Shown one piece after another: positions 9,013 to 16,390 of a stretch of 64,000 nt of DNA (position 1 is the first letter of the stretch; every line of letters begins with the position of its first letter). This DNA comes from Erythrobacter sp. ANT-B3C2 (lineage in GTDB: Bacteria; Pseudomonadota; Alphaproteobacteria; Sphingomonadales; Sphingomonadaceae). Both the position numbers and the translations under genes were made by a program. Below the pieces are notes generated by a model. That model was not told the DNA's origin. It searched no databases and saw only the letters and a program-made list of their open reading frames with translations. The stretch is from the NCBI GenBank assembly GCA_001683845.1, contig LXQI01000006.1, forward strand, positions 1-64,000, written 5' to 3'.

Positions 9013-10254
9013 GTGCCGGCGTATTCCTATCAGGCAATCGACCCTGCCGGAAAGTCTAAGAGGGGTATCATCGAGGCGAGTACGGTGTCGGGCGCCCGGC
9101 AGGCACTTCGCGAGCGAGCGCTACTGCCGCTGTCCGTTGTCGCCACGCATCGATCCGAAGCCGCGAAGGGCAGCGTTGCGGACGGTGGTCCACTCCAGTG
9201 GCTGCGCAGCCGTCGCTCGATTTCCAGTCGCGCCCTATCGACCGCGACCAGGCAGCTTGCGACGCTGATCGGAAGTGATGTGCGGATCGAGGAAGCGCTG
9301 CGACTGGTCGCAGGGCAGGCTGAGAACGCTGTGCTGAAATCTATTCTGCTCGACGTGCGCGCCGCGGTGCTGGAAGGCTCCAGCTTCGCGAGGGGGCTTG
9401 CTCGCCATCAGCAGGCGTTTCCCCAGTATTTCAGAGCGTCCATCGAGGCGGGCGAACGCTCGGGCCGGGTTCCGGAAGTGCTGTCTTACCTCGCCGATTT
9501 TGTCGAGGCCCGGCATCGCGCGAACCAGAAAATCCGGCTTGCTCTGCTTTACCCCGCCTTGTTGGCGCTTATTTCGGCGTCGATGATGACGTTGATGATG
9601 ATTTATGTCGTGCCCGACATCGTCAGGGTTTTTGAGTCGCGCGGATCGGACTTGCCGCTCCTGACCAGGTTGCTGATCGCCTTTAGTGCGTTCCTCTCTA
9701 ACTTTGGACTGGTGATGCTCGGCCTACTGATTGTAGCTACGGTTTTTGCCCGGCGCGAACTGGCCCGTCCAGAACGACGACTGGCATTCGATCGTGCCGT
9801 CGCGACGCGCCGGCCAATGGCAAAGTTCAGCCGCCAAGCAAATTCGGCCCGCTTCGCCGCGACGCTGGCCACGCTTGTGCAAAGCCGGGTCCCATTGCTC
9901 GATGCGCTGATAGCGGCCGCGGCCGTGATCCCCAATCGCTACACGCAAAGGCAGGCGGAAAGGGTCGCGGCTCGCGTGCGCGAAGGGGACAGCGTGCACC
10001 GCGCGATGGCCGAAGCAGCAATCTTCCCATCGATGCTGGTGGCCATCGTCGCCAGTGGCGAGACAGGGGGGCAATTGGGCCCTGCCCTGGGCCGGGCTGC
10101 GGCCGAGCTCGACCGCGACGTCGAGGCGCAGGTCGCGGTGATCGTATCGCTGGTGGAACCGGCCGTGCTGCTACTAATGGGCGGGCTGGTGTTGCTGATG
10201 GTCATGGCCATCCTGCTGCCGATTATAGGTCTGAACGATTTGGCTATCTCCTAA
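9013..10254 (+). CDS. gspF: T2SS platform protein GspF
   Basis: GspF is the polytopic inner-membrane platform on which GspE acts. The 413-residue protein begins with the family start PAYSYQAIDPAGKSKRG, and contains two T2SSF domains (about 65-190 and 270-390), each followed by hydrophobic segments. The second carries ATLATLVQSRVPLLDAL and VASGETGGQLG; the GE.SG..P signature of the first domain is at about 150. The start is GTG, four bases after gspE. Last gene of the plus-strand gspL-M-E-F unit, converging on gspN. Confidence 0.93.
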   Translation: MPAYSYQAIDPAGKSKRGIIEASTVSGARQALRERALLPLSVVATHRSEAAKGSVADGGPLQWLRSRRSISSRALSTATRQLATLIGSDVRIEEALRLVAGQAENAVLKSILLDVRAAVLEGSSFARGLARHQQAFPQYFRASIEAGERSGRVPEVLSYLADFVEARHRANQKIRLALLYPALLALISASMMTLMMIYVVPDIVRVFESRGSDLPLLTRLLIAFSAFLSNFGLVMLGLLIVATVFARRELARPERRLAFDRAVATRRPMAKFSRQANSARFAATLATLVQSRVPLLDALIAAAAVIPNRYTQRQAERVAARVREGDSVHRAMAEAAIFPSMLVAIVASGETGGQLGPALGRAAAELDRDVEAQVAVIVSLVEPAVLLLMGGLVLLMVMAILLPIIGLNDLAIS

Positions 10255-10272
10255 GCCGCGGTTTCTTCCCGA

Positions 10273-11049
10273 TCATTCGATCTTCGTGTCATAGCGCAGA
10301 CCTGCAAAGAAAGGGACGTAGCGTACCGCAGCGGCCGTCGGCCACAGGCTTAACGCGCCGTTGGGCGCCAAACGGACCTCGAGCAGGCGCTCGCGGGTAC
10401 CGATGGCGGTCGTTGACCCGGCACTTGTGGTTGCATTCGGCGCGATGGAGAAGGTTGACGCCGGCAGCTCGGCAGCCGGGGATGCCCCTACTTTCAGGAA
10501 ACAGGTTGCCGGAGACAGCCGAAGCGAACCCTCTGCCATTTGCGAGGCCCCGCCAAGCACAAGCCGTTCGAAGTCGACTTCGGCAAGAAAGCGGCAGTCG
10601 ACCGGCAGGTTCGGGGCGAACGCCGCCAGCATGCCGTCGTCCAGCTGACCCGAGACATTGCGAAAACGGAATGAGCTCCCAGCCTTTGTCGCCAATCCAG
10701 CAAGGTCGGTGCCGCCGCCCGTCATGCGGAAGTCGGCGCTGAAGCTCAGCTCTGCGACAGAGGCAATCGGCGCGAAGTTCCACTCGATCCGCATGGTCGA
10801 CGCGATGACGGCCTCGCCGTTCCAGATTGTCCCGCCGACCCGCAGTCTGTCGCTTTCCGGCAAGACCATGCGAGCGGGAATTAGCGCGATCAAGCCAATC
10901 AGATATGCTATCGCTGCCGTAGCGACGAATATGGTTCTTCGCCTGCGGATCTGGCGCCGCACCACTGGGGTTTGCTGTGATGCTAATGGATCGACGTCTG
11001 CTGCTGCGATCCGTGCCGTCAGTCCTGGTTGCATCATCTGTTCCATCAC
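10273..11049 (-). CDS. gspN: T2SS protein GspN-like
   Basis: The 258-residue product has one membrane segment (about 40-58, IFVATAAIAYLIGLIALI) followed by IPARMVLPESDRLRVGGTIWNGEA, split here only by the family's normal spacing, which matches the start of GspN proteins (PAR..., then GT.WNG.A). The rest is a periplasmic beta-rich domain. GspN is a non-essential T2SS component of unclear job. It lies alone on the minus strand, and its 5' end overlaps that of the divergent LppC-like gene by about 64 bases. A later in-frame start would reduce that overlap but remove the cytoplasmic tail. Confidence 0.8.
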   Translation of the reverse strand: MMEQMMQPGLTARIAAADVDPLASQQTPVVRRQIRRRRTIFVATAAIAYLIGLIALIPARMVLPESDRLRVGGTIWNGEAVIASTMRIEWNFAPIASVAELSFSADFRMTGGGTDLAGLATKAGSSFRFRNVSGQLDDGMLAAFAPNLPVDCRFLAEVDFERLVLGGASQMAEGSLRLSPATCFLKVGASPAAELPASTFSIAPNATTSAGSTTAIGTRERLLEVRLAPNGALSLWPTAAAVRYVPFFAGLRYDTKIE

Positions 11050-12038
11050 TGTGGACGCCGGCTCACGCGGCCCGAGCGAATCTCCCGGCCGCGCTGCTCA
11101 TCCCGAAGAGCGGACCGCACGCCGCGCTTGGCCGCAGCATGGAACGAGCAGCGATCATGGCGCAAGGCGAAAGCGACAGCAGGGCGCTAATGGTCTACGA
11201 CACCGGAGGGAATCCTGCTGGCGCAGCAGTTGCCGCTCGATCCGCTCGGCGGGCTGGCGCGGCCGTTATTCTGGGTCCCGTTTTTTCGGCCGAGGTGCCG
11301 GCGGTGCTTGCGATTGTCGGATCCGGGCTGCCGGTGGTGACATTCAGCAACGACCTCGCGCTGCTGGAACGGGGCGCGTTCTTGCTCGGCATCACAGCTG
11401 GGCAGGTCGTTGCCGCGATTTTGGCTTATGCAGCCCGGCGGGGCGTCCGCCGCATCGCTATTGGCGGATCGCCCGATACGTGGGGAGAGCAGGCCCGTGC
11501 TGCAGCTATGATCAGCGCAAGCTCGTTGGGATTGAGCAGCTATTTGCTACCTGCAGGAGAGCTGAAGCAACTGGGTCCGGCCGCAAGCTCATCGGAAGAC
11601 GCCCTGCCCGATGCCGTACTGATGACGAGCGCGGCGGACATGCTGTCAATGGCGCCCGCCGCCGCTGCCCAAGGGGTGCAGCTGCTGGGCTCGCCTTTAG
11701 ATCTGGATCTCGACCCCGATGAGTTGCGCGTGCTCGATGGCGCGTGGCTTGCCGCACCCGATCCGGCGCGTTTCGCCGGCTTTGCCCGCACGTTCGAGGA
11801 TCGCAACGGCTCGCCTCCTGGAACTATCGCCGGGCTCGCGTTTGATGCGGTAAACATCGTTCAGCAGGTGCGGCTTGGCGGCGGTTTGGACCGTTCGGGC
11901 ATTCTCGCCGCCGATGGATTTAGGGCGGTTTGCGGCGATGTACGCTTCCGCGATAACGGCAGCGCAGCTCGTGCTTTAGCCATCCTAACGGTGGCGAATG
12001 GCGGCCTCCGAACGGTCGCTGCTGCGGCCATGGTGTAA
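10986..12038 (+). CDS. LppC/LpoA-like periplasmic binding protein in the T2SS locus
   Basis: The 350-residue product starts with a secretion signal (DRRLLLRSVPSVLVASSVPS... AHA, about 1-26) and then has the two-lobed periplasmic-binding fold of the LppC/LpoA and branched-chain-amino-acid receptor group: ALLIPKSGPHAALGRSM, VILGPVFSAEVPAVLAI and LAFDAVNIV. LpoA-type proteins activate penicillin-binding proteins. Sitting directly before gspJ-gspK, it may open or remodel peptidoglycan for the secretion envelope complex, but that is inference. ATG 10986 is preferred; GTG 10977 and ATG 10980 are in the same frame. The gene end is 10 bases before gspJ. Confidence 0.72.
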   Translation: MDRRLLLRSVPSVLVASSVPSLWTPAHAARANLPAALLIPKSGPHAALGRSMERAAIMAQGESDSRALMVYDTGGNPAGAAVAARSARRAGAAVILGPVFSAEVPAVLAIVGSGLPVVTFSNDLALLERGAFLLGITAGQVVAAILAYAARRGVRRIAIGGSPDTWGEQARAAAMISASSLGLSSYLLPAGELKQLGPAASSSEDALPDAVLMTSAADMLSMAPAAAAQGVQLLGSPLDLDLDPDELRVLDGAWLAAPDPARFAGFARTFEDRNGSPPGTIAGLAFDAVNIVQQVRLGGGLDRSGILAADGFRAVCGDVRFRDNGSAARALAILTVANGGLRTVAAAAMV

Positions 12039-12048
12039 GCGCACAAGT

Positions 12049-12579
12049 ATGACGGCTGCAACGCGGCGAGCGATCTCAGCCGACAGCGGGTTTACACTGA
12101 TCGAGCTGTTGGTGGCGCTCGCGCTGTTTGCCTTGATCTCTCTGGCAGGAGTCAGTCTGATCGAAACAACCCTCGGTGTGCAGCAGCGGACCGACGGACG
12201 CTCTGAGCGCCTGGCCGAAATCCAGCGGGCGCTATACCTCGTTACCGTGGACCTTGAACAGCTGACCGCCGGCCCCCTGCCCGATCCGGCAATGCTAAGC
12301 TTCCAGCGCGCGAGCAGCGGCGGCGACTATTCTGTGAGCTATTATCTGGCAGACGGGGCCGTGCACCGTGTCGCGGCCGGAACAGACAGGATCATACTAT
12401 CGAACATCTCGGTGGTCGAGTGGCGGTTCTTCAAGAATGGCGCCTGGACTGACCAACCCTCGTCTCAAGAAGCTCCACAACGGCCGAGCGGCGTCGAGCT
12501 TGTGCTGCAGTTGGACCGGAGCACGGCATTTGTCGGGGGCACCCTGCGGCGGGTCATTGAGCTGCCCGCCGAGCCATGA
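12049..12579 (+). CDS. gspJ: T2SS minor pseudopilin GspJ
   Basis: A 176-residue minor pseudopilin. The leader MTAATRRAISADSG is followed by FTLIELLVALALFALISLAG, with cleavage glycine and Glu at +5. The remaining domain has the GspJ pattern: QRALYLVTVDLEQL, the FQRASSGG strand, and a terminal LRRVIELP. The ATG at 12049 gives a normal leader; a longer frame opening at 11998 would overlap the previous gene. Its stop overlaps gspK by four bases. Confidence 0.9.
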   Translation: MTAATRRAISADSGFTLIELLVALALFALISLAGVSLIETTLGVQQRTDGRSERLAEIQRALYLVTVDLEQLTAGPLPDPAMLSFQRASSGGDYSVSYYLADGAVHRVAAGTDRIILSNISVVEWRFFKNGAWTDQPSSQEAPQRPSGVELVLQLDRSTAFVGGTLRRVIELPAEP

Positions 12580-13463
12580 TTCACTTGCCAGCTGACAACC
12601 CAAACTCGCGCAAGGGCCGCGAGCAGGGCATGATCCTGATTAACGTGCTGGTTATAGTGATGCTGGCTACATCCGTGCTCACTATCATGCTCGTCGCCGA
12701 GGAGAGCCATCTCGAGCGCAGCTTCCGGCTGCGGGCAGCTGCGCAGGCTATGGCGTATGCCCGTGGCGGCGAACTTTCGGCCATTGTCGCGCTGCGCCGC
12801 GATCTGGCTGCCGGGAACACCGCCGATAGTCTGGACGAGCCGTGGGCGAACATCAACGACCAAAGCGTCGCCATCGAAGGTGGACAGTTCACCTTCGCCG
12901 TGGTTGACGCTCAGGCACGCTTTAACCTGAATTCGCTGATCCGTCGCGATGTTGCGTCTCGTTCGACGCTGGACCAGGTTGTTCTGGCCGCACAGCTATC
13001 GGGCGATGTGGCGGAACGGATCGCAATACTTATTGAATTTGGAGGGCCGATCAATGACCTAACCGACCTTCAGGTCATCGGCTTAGACCACCGTGAACTT
13101 TCCCGGCTGGCGCAGTTCTCCACAGCCCTGCCCACGCCGACCGATGTTAACCTCAATACTGCAAGTGAGGACCTGATCGCGATCCTGCTGGGAAATCCGG
13201 CGGCCGCCCGCACGCTAGTAGGCATGAGGAACCGCACAGGAGGACTCCATTCGGCATCTTTCGCATCTGCATCGATTCTCCTTCCGCCGGGAGGTACCCT
13301 GACGTCGGAGTACTTCTGGTCGCGCGCCAAGGTGACGATGGGCGAAACCTCTCAACAGCTCACCAGTCTCCTACACCGAAGGGTCGTGGATGGAACGCCG
13401 CAGGTAGTAGCCATGAGGAGATGGCGGGGAACTCCGCCAGTGCAGGCTCCGACGCTAAATTAG
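12576..13463 (+). CDS. gspK: T2SS minor pseudopilin GspK
   Basis: A 295-residue minor pseudopilin that caps the pseudopilus. The leader contains KGREQG|MILINVLVIVMLATS; Glu+5 is absent, as is usual for GspK. The large periplasmic domain follows with VVDAQARFNLNSL, a helix-hairpin region with TDVNLNTASEDLIAIL (about 190-205), and the SEYFWSRAKV strand. It overlaps gspJ by ATGA and ends the plus-strand run before a strong hairpin. Confidence 0.9.
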   Translation: MIHLPADNPNSRKGREQGMILINVLVIVMLATSVLTIMLVAEESHLERSFRLRAAAQAMAYARGGELSAIVALRRDLAAGNTADSLDEPWANINDQSVAIEGGQFTFAVVDAQARFNLNSLIRRDVASRSTLDQVVLAAQLSGDVAERIAILIEFGGPINDLTDLQVIGLDHRELSRLAQFSTALPTPTDVNLNTASEDLIAILLGNPAAARTLVGMRNRTGGLHSASFASASILLPPGGTLTSEYFWSRAKVTMGETSQQLTSLLHRRVVDGTPQVVAMRRWRGTPPVQAPTLN

Positions 13464-13504
13464 CCTAACCGGCGGGCACAGGCGGAACCGTGCCTTAGCA
13501 AGAA

Positions 13505-13533
13505 CAAGGGCGGCGCATGGTGCGCCGCCCTTG
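13505..13533. terminator. Bidirectional hairpin terminator
   Basis: A perfect 13-base inverted repeat (13505-13517 and 13521-13533) closes on a three-base loop (TGG). It lies between the converging gspK and the lipoprotein gene and could stop both transcripts. There is no long T tract on either side. Confidence 0.75.
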
Positions 13534-13537
13534 TCGA

Positions 13538-13819
13538 TCAGGTCACTCCGTTGTCCAGCGGATCACTTGCAGGAGCCAGCGGCGGCACGCTGGAAGCGGT
13601 TGGATCCACAGGTTCGCCCGTTGCCGGAGCATTGAAGATTGCTGCAAACGCAGATCCGAACATGCTCTGAAACGTTCCGGCGACCGGGGGCGGCGTGGGG
13701 CTTGGAGTTGCTGTAGGTGGTGGAGGGTTGTCACGGTCGTTCCCTCCACCGCCACAAGCTGCCAGCGAACTGGCGAGAACGACGCTTCCGCCGAGCCTCA
13801 GCATGGTTTTCATGCGCAT
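13538..13819 (-). CDS. Small Gly/Pro-rich lipoprotein
   Basis: The 93-residue product has a basic start, a hydrophobic segment and a lipobox (SSLAAC) with a GGGG run after the Cys, then a Pro/Thr/Ser-rich linker (PPPPTATPSPTPPP) and a short tail containing FQSMFGSAFAAIFNA. It should be a lipid-anchored periplasmic or outer-membrane protein. The start at 13819 is chosen because AAGGAA lies 8 bases upstream; an ATG at 13837 overlaps the DUF4331 stop. It is probably co-transcribed with the DUF4331 gene. I do not recognise the C-terminal part. Confidence 0.65.
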   Translation of the reverse strand: MRMKTMLRLGGSVVLASSLAACGGGGNDRDNPPPPTATPSPTPPPVAGTFQSMFGSAFAAIFNAPATGEPVDPTASSVPPLAPASDPLDNGVT

Positions 13820-13836
13820 GGTGCCAATTCCTTTCA

Positions 13837-15456
13837 TCAGGGCTGCGCAGGCTTGGCGGCAGCCGCGTCGCGGGCCGAATTCGGCGAACCCGGGATCGGC
13901 GTGTTCAGGTACGGGAACCCGGGCCGCAGATCACGTGCCGAAATGGGCGCGCCATCCGTGAAGGGCACATTGCCGACCGGAGCATTTTCCGGCTTGCACA
14001 AGCCAAGGTCGGTTGGTGTGCCATTAATCGGGACAGGGTGACAGAGCCGTCCCATTGCAACCCGCAGCACAATATCGATAATGTCATCACCCGGACGGCG
14101 CCCGTTCGGGAAGCCGGCAAGGTCGTCCGCCACAACACCGAGGTTTTTCTGGCTTGCGCGCGGTGTCGGCGCGATGGCGGTATTCAACCGAAGCATTTCC
14201 GACGCAGTGACTCTCGCCTGCCTATTCAAGGACGTAATCCCTGTCAAAAACGTCGCAACCAGATCGTTCCGCGGGAAGTTATTCGGGGCAAGATTAGCGA
14301 TATTGGTGCCCAGCGTTGCATTGACGGGACCCCGGAACAGGCTGTCGAGAATGGCCGGGAATGTTGGATTGGTAACGAAATCGGCCAGCGCGGCATCCCC
14401 CATCGGCTCTGCCGCGTTAAACAGATCCTTTCTGTTCAATCCGATCACCACTTCGTTGGTCAGCGGCATGCCAAGTCTGGAGACCTGCACGAATGCTCCG
14501 CCATCGACTGTCGGCATGCTGTAAGTCGGCGTGGGATCCAGTATCCGAGCCTGTGGCAAGCTTGCCGTCGACCACGCGCCGATGACACCGTTGCCCGAAC
14601 CGGTAAGGCAGGAAATCGGCAGTTCGAGAGCGATGCTCGTAATATTGTACTCGCCAACCAGAGAGTCATTCTCGCGGCTCTGGGTAATCCCGCCCGGGAA
14701 ACCACCACCATCATTGGCGAACGGAGCACTGTCGCCTTCAATCGGCACGTAGTTCACCAGATCAAAAGTTTCCCCCAGGTTGAACGCAAAAGCTTCCTCA
14801 CGCTGTCCGACGAACATTCGACCGCCCGCTGAACAACCGGGGACGCTGACGTTGTACATGAACTGGTTCGCGTAAGCTTCGTACGTTGGCACCGTCTTGT
14901 TGCCAATATTGTCGATCGGCTTGGGAAAGCTGGTTCCGCCGCCAGCTGAATTGGTGATGCTCGCGCGGGTACCACTGCGCCGGTCACCGGAAATCTGCGT
15001 AACAGTATAGGATTCGAGTTCGTTCTGGTTCGGATCCTCTGGTGCGGTTATAGGACCAACGGCCCGGAGCGGAACGGTGACGTCCTTCCCCCCAATATTG
15101 AGCGCAATCCCGTTCCCGCCGCGAAGCGAGTTCGTGAACCTGAATGAATAGGTCAGGTTCTCGACGGCATCCCCATCATTGTCGATGTGGATTTCGTAAA
15201 GAGCGTCCGGGTCCATCGTAAAATAGCTCGGTCCAGAGCCCGGGAACTGAATGGGTTGGAAGTTGGCGATGATCGTTACAAAATCCTCACGTCCCGGCTC
15301 ATAGCTGCGAAACATGTAAAAATCGGTGTTATCTACCTTCGGATATTTAGAAATGTTGGGAGCCTCACGATGGCTCGAGGCGATCGTCGCGCCGCTCGGG
15401 ATGACGCACATCGCGCCCGCTGCGGTTCCCAATGCAAGCTTTCTTAAAGTAGACAT
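13837..15456 (-). CDS. DUF4331 family exported protein
   Basis: The 539-residue product has a signal peptide (about 1-28) followed by SSHREAPNISKYPKVDNTDFYMFRS, read here in two family blocks: SHREAP and the D-TDFYMF motif, both standard for DUF4331. Later blocks include TYSFRF, VGQREEAFAFNLGETFDLV, IALELP, and NRKDLFNAAEP. Members are large secreted beta-rich proteins with no assigned reaction. AGGAG lies seven bases before the ATG at 15456, which rules out the more upstream ATGs. The placement beside a T2SS and a lipoprotein makes it a candidate secreted substrate, which is inference. Confidence 0.88.
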   Translation of the reverse strand: MSTLRKLALGTAAGAMCVIPSGATIASSHREAPNISKYPKVDNTDFYMFRSYEPGREDFVTIIANFQPIQFPGSGPSYFTMDPDALYEIHIDNDGDAVENLTYSFRFTNSLRGGNGIALNIGGKDVTVPLRAVGPITAPEDPNQNELESYTVTQISGDRRSGTRASITNSAGGGTSFPKPIDNIGNKTVPTYEAYANQFMYNVSVPGCSAGGRMFVGQREEAFAFNLGETFDLVNYVPIEGDSAPFANDGGGFPGGITQSRENDSLVGEYNITSIALELPISCLTGSGNGVIGAWSTASLPQARILDPTPTYSMPTVDGGAFVQVSRLGMPLTNEVVIGLNRKDLFNAAEPMGDAALADFVTNPTFPAILDSLFRGPVNATLGTNIANLAPNNFPRNDLVATFLTGITSLNRQARVTASEMLRLNTAIAPTPRASQKNLGVVADDLAGFPNGRRPGDDIIDIVLRVAMGRLCHPVPINGTPTDLGLCKPENAPVGNVPFTDGAPISARDLRPGFPYLNTPIPGSPNSARDAAAAKPAQP

Positions 15457-15522
15457 GTCCATACTCCTAATTACTATAGATTTCCGGCAGTGCATTTCGC
15501 ATTAATCTGAAGTCCGTAGCCA

Positions 15523-16278
15523 TCAGGGCCCAGAGAACAATAAAGATCTCTTCTCTGCCTCAGTCACTACGCTGACTCTGCTATCCGATAATTCATCCAT
15601 CGCAAATTTGGACTGGGCGCTGTCCAATACCTGTTGCCACGTCCAATCGCCAGAACCGAGCGCGAGTACCGTCGTCTCTCCGGCAATAGATAGGTAGATC
15701 AGCCTTGGCCCACCCTGTATTTGGGAGCGACAAGCCTCCGATGAAGCCTCGATGGTCGTCGCAATCGTGATCATGATGGCGTCGACCGCCGCTTTGGAGA
15801 GTTGCTGATCCGGCTCGACCCATGTTTGGCTCCAAAGCGCTATCGCGTTCGCCACCGAGCGCCGGCTCTGGGGAATGGACGGAATCTCTCGTTGTACTTG
15901 CTGACTGATCTGCAGCGCAACCTGGACCGGGTAAGTAAGGTCGCACCTGCCCGCCGCCTGCATATCCGCATACTCGAGCAACCCAATCACGGTGGTGGAC
16001 ACCTCCGGTCGCTCGATCACGGGAGGAGGAACCACCTCCGGTTGGGGGGGCGTGGGTTCTACCTCCCGCGGTTGCGGCACGCTGTCCGGGTCCGGAGCCG
16101 GGGGACCCGGCTCTGTAACGTCGAAGGTGGCAATCGCTTGCTTGGGAGGCTCCTCTAGTCCTGTCGTCCTCGTCAGAGCCAACACGAGAAACAGAGCATG
16201 CAAACCCACGGCCGCTGACGCCGCGCCCATGCGCCCCCGGGCGCCTTGGCCCCCGTAGCGTTCGGTCAGGGCGGCCAT
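15523..16278 (-). CDS. TonB-like proline-rich periplasmic protein
   Basis: The 251-residue protein has a TonB-type layout at its start: a short basic cytoplasmic end, one membrane anchor (about 19-38, ending LVLALTR) and a Pro/Glu-rich rod (about 45-92, with PPQPEVVPPPVIERP). The globular end (about 95-251) is not a recognisable TonB C-terminal domain; it contains two cysteines (GRCDLTYP and EACRSQ) that could pair. It could be an envelope-spanning helper for the neighbouring exported proteins. Function unknown. It is 66 bases upstream of the DUF4331 gene on the same strand, so the three may be one operon. Confidence 0.55.
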   Translation of the reverse strand: MAALTERYGGQGARGRMGAASAAVGLHALFLVLALTRTTGLEEPPKQAIATFDVTEPGPPAPDPDSVPQPREVEPTPPQPEVVPPPVIERPEVSTTVIGLLEYADMQAAGRCDLTYPVQVALQISQQVQREIPSIPQSRRSVANAIALWSQTWVEPDQQLSKAAVDAIMITIATTIEASSEACRSQIQGGPRLIYLSIAGETTVLALGSGDWTWQQVLDSAQSKFAMDELSDSRVSVVTEAEKRSLLFSGP

Positions 16279-16390
16279 TCATCATGCCCCCGTCCTGAAT
16301 GCAAACGACGGGCAGCTCTCCTGCAGCCCGCGCTTATCGCATCCCTGCTCAATCTGCACGCCGTGTCGCCCCGACAGGCTATAAGGTCGT

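Noticed and set aside
13717-14832. 371-codon plus-strand frame
   Set aside because: Antisense to the DUF4331 gene; no motif or ribosome site.
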